Shown: piece after piece, positions 17,225 to 40,724 of the stretch | Position numbering within the stretch: position 1 is the stretch's first letter | How the letters are laid out: every line of letters starts with the position of its first letter | Assembly (NCBI GenBank): GCA_035476575.1 | Contig: DATILL010000157.1 | Location: 1 to 48,372, forward strand | Source of the DNA: DATILL01 sp035476575 | Lineage (GTDB): Bacteria; Actinomycetota; Actinomycetes; Mycobacteriales; JACQDL01 | Direction: 5' to 3' | DNA: 48,372 bases | Notes under the pieces: generated by a model | Told to the model about the DNA's origin: nothing | Database searches by the model: none | Seen by the model: only the letters and a program-made list of their open reading frames with translations | Made by a program: the position numbers and the translations under genes

Positions 17225-17482
17225 GTGGCCACGGCGGCGGCCCACGGGCCCGACACCCCGGGCACCAGCCTGGTCAGGCACATCGTCGAGGACGACGGGC
17301 GGACCCGTCGCACGGTCGTGCTGCTAGCCGCGGTCACCGGCGCGCTGGCCGTGTTACTGGCCGTGGTGGCGGTGGCGGCTGCGCTCCTCGGGCCGATGGC
17401 CGCAGCCGTGGCCGGCGGTACCCCGCTCGGCGCCGCCGCAGCCCTCGGCGCCAGGGCACGGCAGCGACGCCGGTCCCCGTAG
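17225..17482 (+). CDS. small membrane protein, hypothetical
   Basis: The 85-residue frame starts at GTG 17225, 32 bases after the Ala-rich gene. A polar N-terminus (SLVRHIVEDDGRTRR) is followed by one or two hydrophobic helices (VVLLAAVTGALAVLLAVVAV, then LLGPMAAAVAGG) and a basic tail ending RARQRRRSP. It probably belongs to the PadR transcription unit. There is no family call and the start codon is uncertain. Confidence 0.5.
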   Translation: MATAAAHGPDTPGTSLVRHIVEDDGRTRRTVVLLAAVTGALAVLLAVVAVAAALLGPMAAAVAGGTPLGAAAALGARARQRRRSP

Positions 17483-17503
17483 GCCCGATGACGCGCTCAA
17501 CAA

Positions 17504-17566
17504 CGACTTGTCAGGGATAAGTCGGATAGTTGGGGCAACGGTTCGCCGAAGTTCCCCCGACAAGTC
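17504..17566. repeat. CGACTTGTC-type inverted element, copy 3
   Basis: CGACTTGTCAGGGATA at the left and GTTCCCCCGACAAGTC at the right form terminal inverted repeats. The interior GTCGGATAGTTGGGGC and GCCGAA match copies at 12705 and 16090. It lies between the convergent PadR unit and the end of the PKS gene train and could act as a terminator. Confidence 0.8.
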
Positions 17567-17586
17567 GCGGTGCGGCGATGCGGCCG

Positions 17587-18363
17587 TCAGGCGGCGGCGG
17601 GAGTCGTGAAGCCGCGCAGTTCGGCCACCAGTTCGCGGGTGAACTCGGCGAACGCCGGCCCGAGGAAATAGAAATGCCCGCCGGGAAAGAAGCGTTGGCC
17701 GAAATCGCTCCGGGTCTCCCGCCGCCAGGCCGCCATCGCGGCGGGCGGTGCCCACGAGTCCGCCGTACCGCCGAAGACCGTCAGCGGGCAGCCCAACGGC
17801 GGCCGGTCCTCGGCCGGGCGGTAGGAGTCGACCGCCCGCAGGTCGGCCCGCACCGTACGCAGGAACCGGTCGCGGAACTCCGGCATCTCCTCGATCCGGT
17901 CCGGCGTGCCGCCCATCGCCATCAGCTCGGCCAGCAGCGCGTCATCGGCGAGCTCGTGCAGCTTGCGCCGGCCGCGAGCCTGCAGGCTCGGCGGCACCCG
18001 CCCGGACGCCCCCACCCAGACGACCGGCCCGGCGCCGCCCCCCTCCCGCGCCACCGCCTCCAGCGCCCACGCCACCTCGGTCGCCAGGATCGCCCCGAGG
18101 CTGTGCCCGAACAGCGCGACCGGCGCATCCAGCCACGGCGTGACATCCGCGACCACCGTGTCGACCAGCTCCCGCATGTCGGCCAGCGGCGTCTCGGCGT
18201 GCCGCTTGCCCCGCCCGGGCAGGTCGATCAGCACCAGGTCCCACTCGGGCGGGAACTCCCGGCTCATCGGGTAGTAGACCGCAGCCGAGCCGCCCGCGTG
18301 GTGGAAGCCGATCAGCCGCAGCTCGGGCTGCTCGACCGGGCGCGGACGCAGGAACGGGCTCAT
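17587..18363 (-). CDS. type II thioesterase
   Basis: The 258-residue alpha/beta hydrolase is the last gene of the biosynthetic train. It starts at ATG 18363 within an ATGA overlap with the PKS C stop. The catalytic triad is Ser88 (GHSLG), Asp202 (GTADSWA) and His230 (GGHFYFLG). The N-terminal FHHAGGSA and LPGRGKR are classic for TEII enzymes that remove aberrant acyl groups from carrier proteins. It probably edits the PKS carriers. It does not look like the eliminating hydrolase (Agg5 type) of tetronate clusters, but a search should test this. Confidence 0.93.
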   Translation of the reverse strand: MSPFLRPRPVEQPELRLIGFHHAGGSAAVYYPMSREFPPEWDLVLIDLPGRGKRHAETPLADMRELVDTVVADVTPWLDAPVALFGHSLGAILATEVAWALEAVAREGGGAGPVVWVGASGRVPPSLQARGRRKLHELADDALLAELMAMGGTPDRIEEMPEFRDRFLRTVRADLRAVDSYRPAEDRPPLGCPLTVFGGTADSWAPPAAMAAWRRETRSDFGQRFFPGGHFYFLGPAFAEFTRELVAELRGFTTPAAA

Positions 18364-20834
18364 GCCGACTGTTCCTGGCGCTCACCCAGGGCGCCGAGGA
18401 TGTGCGCGCCCAGCTTGCCGAGCAGCTCCGCCAGCGGCATGTCGTTGACCAGCTCCTCCGCCGGCACCTCGATCTGGAACTGCTGCTCGATCCCCCGCAT
18501 CAGCAGCATCGCGGTGAAGGAGTCGCCGCCGACGTCCAGGAACGACGCAGTGCGGTCCAGCTCGCCCTCCGCCTTGAGCACCGCGGCCAGCTCGGCCAGC
18601 AGGAAGCGCTCGACGTTCTCCTGGGTGAGCGCGCAACCGCTCCCCTCGGCGGGCTGGCTGCCGGCAGGCTGGCCGCCCCCGGCCAGCACGCTCAGCGCGG
18701 CGGGCGCGGCCCCCCCGGCCGACGGCGGCGCCGTCAGCGGCTCGTCGATCCAGAACCGCCGACGGCGGAAAGGGTACGTCGGCAGGTCGGCCACGAACCG
18801 GGTGCCCGGTGCGGCCAGCGCGTCCAGCCGCAGGTCGACGCCCGCGGTGTACGCCGCGGCCAGCGCCCCGACCAGCAGCCGGGGCGTGGCGGCCGGGTCC
18901 CCGGTGATCAGCGGCAGCGCCCGGTCGGCCACCGTCAGGGTCGCCGCCGCAGCCGCGCCCGACCCGGTGAGCGAGCCGTCGTCGGTGACCTGCACCCGGA
19001 CGCCGAGGGCGCGCAGCAGGCGCTCCAGCCGGGTCTGCGGTGCGGCGCCGGCCAGCAGCGGGGCCAGCCCGGGATAGGCCGCCACCAGCGCGTCGAGCGC
19101 GGCAGTGATCGGCCCCGTGATCGGCTCGGTGATCGGACCGACCCGCAGCGACAGCGCCCGCACCGGGACGGCTACGACGTCCGCTGCGCCGCCGTCCACC
19201 GCCGTCCGCAGCGCGTGTGCCAGCTCGGCCGGGGTGCTCCCGGTGACCGCGACCCGATGCCCGAACGGCGCCCGGCCGGCCCGCAGCGTATGGCACACCG
19301 CGGCCAGCCGGGCCGGGTCCAGCCGGTCGAGCCGGTCGGCCACCGCCGCGGCCAGCTCGGCCAGCGCGGCGCCGTCCCGGGCGGACAGCGTGACCAGCTC
19401 CCGCCGCGGCGCCGTCCCGGGCGGCCCGTCGTTACCTGCCACGGGCGCGGCCTCGAGGACGGCGTGCGCGTTGGTGCCGGACAGCCCGAACGCCGAGATC
19501 CCGGCCACCCGCCGCCCGTACGCCGCGGGCCAGGGCTGGGACCGGCGCGGCACGGTGAGCCGGACCTGGTCCCAGGCGATGAGCGGGTTCAGCTCACCGT
19601 CGGCGGGCGAGAGGCTGGGTGGGATCGTGCCGTGCCGCAGCATCAGCACCAGCTTGATCAGCCCGGCGATGCCGGCGGCCGCCTCCAGGTGCCCGATCTT
19701 GGCCTTGACGCTGCCGATCGCCAGCGGCGCTGGCCGGTCCGGCGCGCCGGTGCCGGCGACGGCGTCCAGTGCGCCGGCCTCGATCGGGTCGCCCAACGCG
19801 GTGCCGGTGCCGTGCGCCTCGACGTAGCCGACGTCGGCCGGCGCGACCCCGGCGTCGGCCAACGCGGCCCGCACGACCTCCTGCTGGGCCGGGCCGCTGG
19901 GCACGGTCAGCCCGGACGACGCGCCGTCGTGGTTGACCGCCGTGCCGCGCAGCACGGCCAGCACCGGCCGGCCCTCGGCCTCGGCGTCGGCCAGCCGCAT
20001 CAGCACCAGCATGCCGACGCCCTCGCCCCGGCCGTAGCCGTCGGCGGTGGCGGCGAACGCTTTGGACCGGCCCTCCGGCGAGAGCGCCTTGCTCTGGCAC
20101 AGCGAGACCATCAGGTCCGGGGAGAAGATCAGGTTCGAGCCGCCGACCAGGGCGTAGCGGCACTCCCCCCGGCGCAGGCTGGCGGCGCCCAGGTGCAGCG
20201 CGGCCAGCGACGACGAGCAGGCCGTGTCCACCGCCAGCGCCGGACCGGACAGGCCCAGCGCGTAGCTGACCCGGCCGGCCGCGAAGCAGTGCCCGCCGCC
20301 GGTGCCGTAGTACGGGTCGATGCCGGTCTTGTCGTGCGCCGTGGCCAGCCGGTCGCCGTACTCCGAGGCCATGATCCCGACGAACACGCCGGCCGGCAGC
20401 CGGTCGCCCCGGCGGACCGCGACGCCGGCCCGTTCGAGGGCCTCCCAGGAGGTCTCCAGCAGCAGCCGCTGCTGCGGGTCCAGCGCCTCGGCCTCGCGCT
20501 GCGAGATGCCGAAGAAGCCGGCGTCGAAGCCGGCCACGTCGGCGAGGAACCCTGCTCTGTCCACATAGGACCGGCCGGGTACGTCCGGGCGCGGGTCGTA
20601 CACCGCGGCCAGGCCGGGCCGGTCCGCCGGGATCTCGGACAGCGCGGTGGCGTCGCTGTTGAGGAAGGTCCAGTAGGCCTCGGGCGTGGTCAGGCCGCCG
20701 GGCAGCCGCAGCGCCATCCCGACCACGGCCAGCGGTGCGCGCGCGGCCGCCTCCAGCTCCCGGATCCGGGCCTTGAGCGTGCGCGACAGCGTGAGCTGCT
20801 CCTCGATGACCTGACGAAGCTGGGTTGGCTCCAC
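18360..20834 (-). CDS. PKS C: terminal AT-less module, KS-ACP
   Basis: The protein has 824 residues from GTG 20834, with GAGGGGA 8 bases upstream. A coiled docking helix (residues 1-33) precedes a full KS with Cys206 (DTACSSSL), His341 (EAHGTGT) and His382 (KIGHLEA). After the KS come about 280 residues of post-KS and post-AT linker sequence (LVTLSARDGAAL...; LPTYPFRRRRFW). There is no GHSxG, so no AT, and no KR, DH, ER or TE. The ACP near the C-terminus has Ser772 (GGDSFTA). An unreduced, unreleased beta-ketoacyl-ACP is the substrate expected for tetronate formation with glyceryl-ACP. A 12-bp triplicated repeat (19105-19140) lies in the remnant linker. Alternatively, an AT acting in trans could serve it. 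Confidence 0.92.
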   Translation of the reverse strand: MEPTQLRQVIEEQLTLSRTLKARIRELEAAARAPLAVVGMALRLPGGLTTPEAYWTFLNSDATALSEIPADRPGLAAVYDPRPDVPGRSYVDRAGFLADVAGFDAGFFGISQREAEALDPQQRLLLETSWEALERAGVAVRRGDRLPAGVFVGIMASEYGDRLATAHDKTGIDPYYGTGGGHCFAAGRVSYALGLSGPALAVDTACSSSLAALHLGAASLRRGECRYALVGGSNLIFSPDLMVSLCQSKALSPEGRSKAFAATADGYGRGEGVGMLVLMRLADAEAEGRPVLAVLRGTAVNHDGASSGLTVPSGPAQQEVVRAALADAGVAPADVGYVEAHGTGTALGDPIEAGALDAVAGTGAPDRPAPLAIGSVKAKIGHLEAAAGIAGLIKLVLMLRHGTIPPSLSPADGELNPLIAWDQVRLTVPRRSQPWPAAYGRRVAGISAFGLSGTNAHAVLEAAPVAGNDGPPGTAPRRELVTLSARDGAALAELAAAVADRLDRLDPARLAAVCHTLRAGRAPFGHRVAVTGSTPAELAHALRTAVDGGAADVVAVPVRALSLRVGPITEPITGPITAALDALVAAYPGLAPLLAGAAPQTRLERLLRALGVRVQVTDDGSLTGSGAAAAATLTVADRALPLITGDPAATPRLLVGALAAAYTAGVDLRLDALAAPGTRFVADLPTYPFRRRRFWIDEPLTAPPSAGGAAPAALSVLAGGGQPAGSQPAEGSGCALTQENVERFLLAELAAVLKAEGELDRTASFLDVGGDSFTAMLLMRGIEQQFQIEVPAEELVNDMPLAELLGKLGAHILGALGERQEQSA
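19105..19140. repeat. 12-bp x3 minisatellite in the PKS C linker
   Basis: Units GTGATCGGCCCC, GTGATCGGCTCG and GTGATCGGACCG encode PIT-E/G repeats (GPITEPITGPIT) in the region where an AT would normally lie. It keeps the frame. Confidence 0.8.
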
Positions 20835-20847
20835 GGTGGTTGTCCCC

Positions 20848-30027
<9,180 letters not shown>

Positions 30028-30063
30028 GGCAAACCCTCGCGATCGCGTCGGAAAGTGGGTGGT

Positions 30064-36432
<6,369 letters not shown>

Positions 36433-36492
36433 CGTGTCTGCCGCCTCGTGTCCTGGTCTGGCTGGTCTGCTGGCGTGGCTGGCGGGGGCGGT

Positions 36493-37782
36493 TCAGGCCG
36501 CGAGGTCGACCGCCGGGGCATCCGGGGCTTCCGGGGTGTAGATGTCAACCGGGTCGACCGGGTGCGGCGCGTTGATCACCCGGTCGAACAGCCGGTACTT
36601 CAGCGGCAGCCGGTCCAGGGCGCGGTAGCGCAGCCGCCGCAGCGCGACCCGGGCCGGCGAGCCGACCGACAGCGCGCCCTCCTGCAGCCGCTGGAAGCGG
36701 GTCACCATCGTCTTGTGCTTGCGCCGGCTGGCCACGAACGCCGTAAACTCGCTGGCCCGGACCACCTCGCTGCGCTTGGCCAGCGCCGCGGCGATCACCG
36801 GGGCGATGCAGACGGTGTCCTGGATGGCCAGGTTGACGCCCTGGCCGAGGATCGGCGTACAGGTGTGCGCGGCGTCGCCGATCAGGACCAGCCCGTCCCT
36901 CGTCCATTGCGCGACCTCGGCGGTGAAGATCTCCAGGAAGCCGGTGTCGTCCCAGGACGTCAGGTGCTCAGCGGCCAGCTCGCGCAGCCGCGGGTCGATC
37001 GCGACGATCCCGTCCCGGAACGCCTCGAAGCCGGCCTGGCGCAGCTCGCCCAGCCCGCGCTTGGGCAGGTTGGTGCCGACCCGCAGGAAGTCGGGGAACG
37101 TCGGCAGCACGACCAGGTGCCTGTCGTGGTCCACGACCAGCTCGGCCCGGTTGCCCCAGCCGGCCGGCCGGGGCAGCTTGAAGGACAGGAAGTCGCGGGC
37201 CATCGGGGTGATGTCGGCCTCGATGCTGGCCGCCTTGCGCACCTTGGAGAAGCGGCCGTCCGCCCCGACCACCAGCCGGGCGCGCACCTGCGCTGTCCCG
37301 CCGTTCCTGGTCTTGAACGTCGCCCCGCGGACCGCGCCGTCCTCCTCGACCAGCCCGGTGCAGATGATGCTGGTGCGGTAGCTGAACGTCGGCAGCTCCC
37401 GGCCGGCCGCGACGAAGATCCCGATCAGGGCCGGCTGCGGGATGTCGATCGGCAGCGCCCCGATGGCGAACCGGCCGTAGTCGACCCGGAAGACCTCGCG
37501 CCCCTCCATCCGCATCGTCACGCCCTCGGTCTCCAGGAAGCCGTGCGCGTCCAGCGCCGGGCCGAAGCCGAGCGCACGCAGCGTGACGTGCGACGGCGCG
37601 GCGAGCGTCTCGCCGCGGAAGTCGCGCTCCAGGGTGGCCTGCTTCTCCACCACCAGGACGTCGATGCCGCGCCGGGCCAGCAGCACGCCGAGCAGCGCGC
37701 CGGCCGGGCCGCCGCCGACGATGAGCACCTCGGTACGGTCCGGCAGGCTGGCCGGGGTGGTCCCGGCGTTCGGGCTGGTCAC
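36493..37782 (-). CDS. FAD-dependent oxidoreductase, group A flavoprotein monooxygenase fold
   Basis: The 429-residue protein overlaps the upstream gene by GTGA. FAD-binding motifs are complete: GGGPAG at 23-28 with Glu46 at the end of the second strand, GADG at 173-176, and GDAAHTCTPILGQG at 302-315. This is the PHBH/halogenase-like fold. A helical C-terminal part (350-429) is rich in basic residues. It lies between the tetronate-forming genes and the PKS genes. It may hydroxylate or epoxidise the chain. In spirotetronate clusters, related flavoproteins (PyrE3 type) act as [4+2] cyclases; whether this one belongs to that clade cannot be told by eye. Confidence 0.92.
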   Translation of the reverse strand: MTSPNAGTTPASLPDRTEVLIVGGGPAGALLGVLLARRGIDVLVVEKQATLERDFRGETLAAPSHVTLRALGFGPALDAHGFLETEGVTMRMEGREVFRVDYGRFAIGALPIDIPQPALIGIFVAAGRELPTFSYRTSIICTGLVEEDGAVRGATFKTRNGGTAQVRARLVVGADGRFSKVRKAASIEADITPMARDFLSFKLPRPAGWGNRAELVVDHDRHLVVLPTFPDFLRVGTNLPKRGLGELRQAGFEAFRDGIVAIDPRLRELAAEHLTSWDDTGFLEIFTAEVAQWTRDGLVLIGDAAHTCTPILGQGVNLAIQDTVCIAPVIAAALAKRSEVVRASEFTAFVASRRKHKTMVTRFQRLQEGALSVGSPARVALRRLRYRALDRLPLKYRLFDRVINAPHPVDPVDIYTPEAPDAPAVDLAA

Positions 37783-38561
37783 GGCATCTCCCAGGTTTCG
37801 AGGCGGTCCTTCACGCGGGCCAGGACCTCCGCCGCCATGGCGCCGTCCAGCACGCGGTGGTCGAACGAGAGCGACAGGGTGAAGCGCGGCGCGACCCCGA
37901 TCTCGCCGGCCCGCACCACGGCCTCGTCGGCGATCCGGCCGACGCCGAAGCCGAGCGTGCCGGAGACCATCGGGAAGATCGCCCGGACCGGCTCGTGCCC
38001 GATCGAGGTCACCGCGAAGGTGCCCTGCAGCGCCGCCCGGCGGGCCGGGTCGCGCAGCGCCAGCCGGTACACCAGCCGGACCAGCGGCAGCGGCAGCCGC
38101 TGCATCCGCCGGACCTGGGCGAACGGGCCGGTCTCAGCGACCTCGGCGTCCTTGTAGGTGTCGATGGCGTCCTGGACCTCCAGCACCGTCCGGGACTGGG
38201 CGGCCAGGACGGTGCCGGAGACCACGCAGCGCTGGCCGTCGACGGTCTTGTCGAAGAGCACCTTGGCGTGCACATCGTCGAAGACGGCGAGCCTCGGCCG
38301 CGGGCCGTCATGCAGCACGGCCCGCGCGTCCGGGTACCCGGTGAGCACGTCGGCGGCGGCCTTGACCACGAAGCTGACGTAGGACAGCTTGCCCTCGTTG
38401 GCCCGGCGGGCCGCCCGGAGCGCGGTCGCGTCGACGTCCGCCATCAGGTAGACGTGGCAGGTGTCGCGGGCGTCCCGCAGGAAGGCGTAGGTGCCGCGCC
38501 GGGCGGCCGGGAACGGCCGGCGTGCGCCAGCCGGAGCCGCGGCCGGAGTGGCGGCCGTCAT
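37779..38561 (-). CDS. 2-oxoacid dehydrogenase E2-type acyltransferase (Agg4-like), catalytic domain only
   Basis: The 260-residue protein starts at ATG 38561 in an ATGA overlap with the ACP gene. It is the stand-alone catalytic core of the E2/CAT acyltransferase fold, with no lipoyl or peripheral-subunit-binding domains. The active-site motif DHRVLDG is at 234-240 (His235); SIGHEPV and GTLGFGVGRI are typical flanking strands. In agglomerin and related tetronate pathways such enzymes acetylate the primary hydroxyl of the tetronate, preparing it for elimination to the exocyclic methylene. Location between ACP/FkbH/KASIII genes and PKS supports this role. The expected partner hydrolase (Agg5-like) is not in the window. 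Confidence 0.88.
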   Translation of the reverse strand: MTAATPAAAPAGARRPFPAARRGTYAFLRDARDTCHVYLMADVDATALRAARRANEGKLSYVSFVVKAAADVLTGYPDARAVLHDGPRPRLAVFDDVHAKVLFDKTVDGQRCVVSGTVLAAQSRTVLEVQDAIDTYKDAEVAETGPFAQVRRMQRLPLPLVRLVYRLALRDPARRAALQGTFAVTSIGHEPVRAIFPMVSGTLGFGVGRIADEAVVRAGEIGVAPRFTLSLSFDHRVLDGAMAAEVLARVKDRLETWEMP

Positions 38562-38809
38562 GACGGCACGTCGCTTCCGGCCAGCGACCCGCCGACCAGC
38601 TCGGTCAGCTCGCCGACGGTCTCGGCGGCGGCGAACCGGTCGTAGTCGAGGGCGGAGCCGACCTCGCGTTCGAGGTAGACGAGGACCCGCAGGGAGTTCA
38701 CCGAGTCCCAGCCGTCGATGTCGGCGAGCACCTGCTCCGGCGGCAGGGCGGTCTCGTCGACGTCAAGGAGCTGCGCGACGATCTCGGTGACGATCTGGTC
38801 AGGCGGCAT
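38558..38809 (-). CDS. discrete acyl carrier protein (copy 2), glyceryl carrier candidate
   Basis: The 83-residue ACP starts at ATG 38809, inside the 3' end of the FkbH-like gene (11-nt overlap, GAAGAGG ahead). The phosphopantetheine Ser36 is in GWDSVNSLRVLVYLE. The short acidic N-terminus (VDETALPPEQVLADI) resembles ACPs of tetronate clusters. It is the likely acceptor of the glyceryl unit made by the upstream enzyme and the donor for the KASIII-like condensation. Confidence 0.93.
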   Translation of the reverse strand: MPPDQIVTEIVAQLLDVDETALPPEQVLADIDGWDSVNSLRVLVYLEREVGSALDYDRFAAAETVGELTELVGGSLAGSDVPS

Positions 38810-40724
38810 GGAACACCTCTTCGTCGTGGGTGACCCGGATCCAGCGGGGCGGGTCGGGGAGCCGGCCGAGCTCGTGCCGGTACTGCCGGGCACCGTCGCC
38901 GTTCTGGGCGGGCGCGAAGCCGAGCGCGGGGTAGAAGCCGGCGAACGTGGCGTTCTTGGCGGTCGGCACGAAGCCGGCCGTGACAGCGGGCGCGCCGGCC
39001 GCCCGGGCGGCCCGCAGCACCAGGCCGACGATGGCGTCCTCGACGTTGCGGGAGAACACCCGGCAGGACAGCACCATGTTGTCGATGACCCAGGCGCCGG
39101 TCTCGTCAGCGCCCAGCGCGACGGCGGCGACCAGCCCGTTGTCGCCGAACCGGTCGGTCAGCCGGGCGGCGAAGAACCGGCCGGTGCCGGCCGCCGTCCG
39201 CTGCGCCACCTCGTCGGCGCTGTACCGGCGGCCGGTCAGGTTGAACTGGTTGGTCTTGCCGAAGAGCTGCACCACCCGGCCGGCGTTGAGCGGGCTCAGC
39301 GGCTCCACGGTGAGGGTCGAGCCGAGCCCGAGCAGGTAGTCCTCCAGGCTGCCGGCGGTCTGCAGCGCCTCGGCCCGGGCCGCCTGGGCGCGGTACATCG
39401 TGGTGCGGTCGCGGTCTTCGTCGGTCACCCTGAGCAGGGCGAAGTCGCCGCGGGCGGCCAGCGTCGCGGCGTACGACGCCGGGTCGGCCGGCAGCTCGAC
39501 GGTGGTCACCTCGGGGCGGAGCTGGCGCATCAGGCCGCGCTCGACCGGGTTGTCGTCGACGAAGACCATGGCGTCGGTGCCGATGTTCAGCTCGGCGGCC
39601 AGGGCGGCGATGTTGTCCGGCTTGGGCGACCAGTTGGCCCGGAACGCGACGAACGACTCGGCCTTGAGCACCATCTCCGGGTGGGTGGCGATGGCCTCGC
39701 GGGCGACGGCGTCGTCGTTCTTGGAGCAGACGGCGAGCATCAGGCCCTGCCGCATCAGGTCGGCGGCCAGCCGCTGCAGCTCCGCGTACGCCGAGCCGGG
39801 GTAGCCGCCGCCGAGGGTGAGGCCGCCCACGCCGTCGTCGCCGACCACGCCACCCCAGAGGGTGTTGTCCAGGTCCAGGACCAGGCACTTCCTGGCCCGG
39901 CCGAGGTCGGCGCGGGCGAGGTTGGCCAGCTCCTCGGCGTAGGCCCGGAGGAAGTCGGGGGCGAAGGCGTGCCCGGCGACGTGCCGCATCCGGTCGGTGG
40001 CCGCGACCGGGCCGCCCTGGCTCGTGGTGCCGGCGTGCGCGGCGATGCCGGCGGCGGACAGGACGACGGTGGCCGGCTGGGTGGCGGCCAGGTCCAGGAT
40101 CGCGGCGTTCATCCGGTCCCAGGCGGCGTCGAGGCGGGCCTTGCCGGCGTAGTCGAGGATGCGGTCCCGGCGCAGCGCGGCCAGCGGGACCGTGCAGAGG
40201 ACGACCAGGCCGCCGAGGGCGTCGCGGCAGGCCTCCGCCCAGGCGGCGAGCTCGGCGGGGAAGGCCTCGCAGCGGGCCTCGACCTCGGCCACGTCGACCG
40301 GGTCGGCGACGCTCTCGTAGACGGCGGCGTCGTCCAGCAGCAGGGCGACGACCCGGGGGGCGAGGCCGGCCAGGTTCGGGGCGCCGGCCATGATCTCGAA
40401 CGTCCACTGGTTGAAGCCGGCCGAGCGGATCTCCGGCAGCACGCCGTCGCGGACCAGCGCGGCGGTGAGCAGGTGCGGCAGCGCGTCCAGGGTGGAGCTG
40501 CCGAGCAGGGCGATCCGCTGCTCGGCGAAGCCGCCGGTCCCGGCGAGCGCGGCGCGGGCCGCCGTACCGCCGAGCAGCGCGCCGGCCGCCTCCAGGTCGA
40601 GCACGTCGGTGAGCTCGCGGAGCAGCTCGCGGACCCGGTCGGGCGCGGTGCCGAGGCCGGTGCGCTTGAGGGCGCGCAGCTCGCGCAGCGGGCTCGGGCT
40701 GCGGAGGACGGTGTCAGGCGACAT
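38799..40724 (-). CDS. FkbH-like glyceryl-ACP synthase (copy 2)
   Basis: The protein has 641 residues; ATG 40724 overlaps the KASIII stop by 11 nt. The N-terminal ~270 residues have an SGNH-like strand-turn (LLGSSTLDALPHLL). The HAD core has DLDNTLWGG at 284-292 (Asp284), CSKNDD at 333-338 and VFVDDNP at 387-393, closest to the classical FkbH sequence. A GNAT-like C-terminal region contains TNQFNLTGRRYS, DRFGDNG and NMVLSCRVFSRN. In tetronate pathways this enzyme dephosphorylates 1,3-bisphosphoglycerate while loading glycerate on ACP. Its gene order KASIII-FkbH-ACP-E2 is the tetronate signature. Length matches the long two-part FkbH proteins of that group rather than the ~360-residue methoxymalonyl type. 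Confidence 0.93.
   Translation of the reverse strand: MSPDTVLRSPSPLRELRALKRTGLGTAPDRVRELLRELTDVLDLEAAGALLGGTAARAALAGTGGFAEQRIALLGSSTLDALPHLLTAALVRDGVLPEIRSAGFNQWTFEIMAGAPNLAGLAPRVVALLLDDAAVYESVADPVDVAEVEARCEAFPAELAAWAEACRDALGGLVVLCTVPLAALRRDRILDYAGKARLDAAWDRMNAAILDLAATQPATVVLSAAGIAAHAGTTSQGGPVAATDRMRHVAGHAFAPDFLRAYAEELANLARADLGRARKCLVLDLDNTLWGGVVGDDGVGGLTLGGGYPGSAYAELQRLAADLMRQGLMLAVCSKNDDAVAREAIATHPEMVLKAESFVAFRANWSPKPDNIAALAAELNIGTDAMVFVDDNPVERGLMRQLRPEVTTVELPADPASYAATLAARGDFALLRVTDEDRDRTTMYRAQAARAEALQTAGSLEDYLLGLGSTLTVEPLSPLNAGRVVQLFGKTNQFNLTGRRYSADEVAQRTAAGTGRFFAARLTDRFGDNGLVAAVALGADETGAWVIDNMVLSCRVFSRNVEDAIVGLVLRAARAAGAPAVTAGFVPTAKNATFAGFYPALGFAPAQNGDGARQYRHELGRLPDPPRWIRVTHDEEVFHAA

Noticed and set aside
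17587..18363. Thioesterase as the chain-releasing enzyme
   Set aside because: It is a discrete TEII with editing-type motifs; release by KASIII with glyceryl-ACP explains the missing TE domain better.
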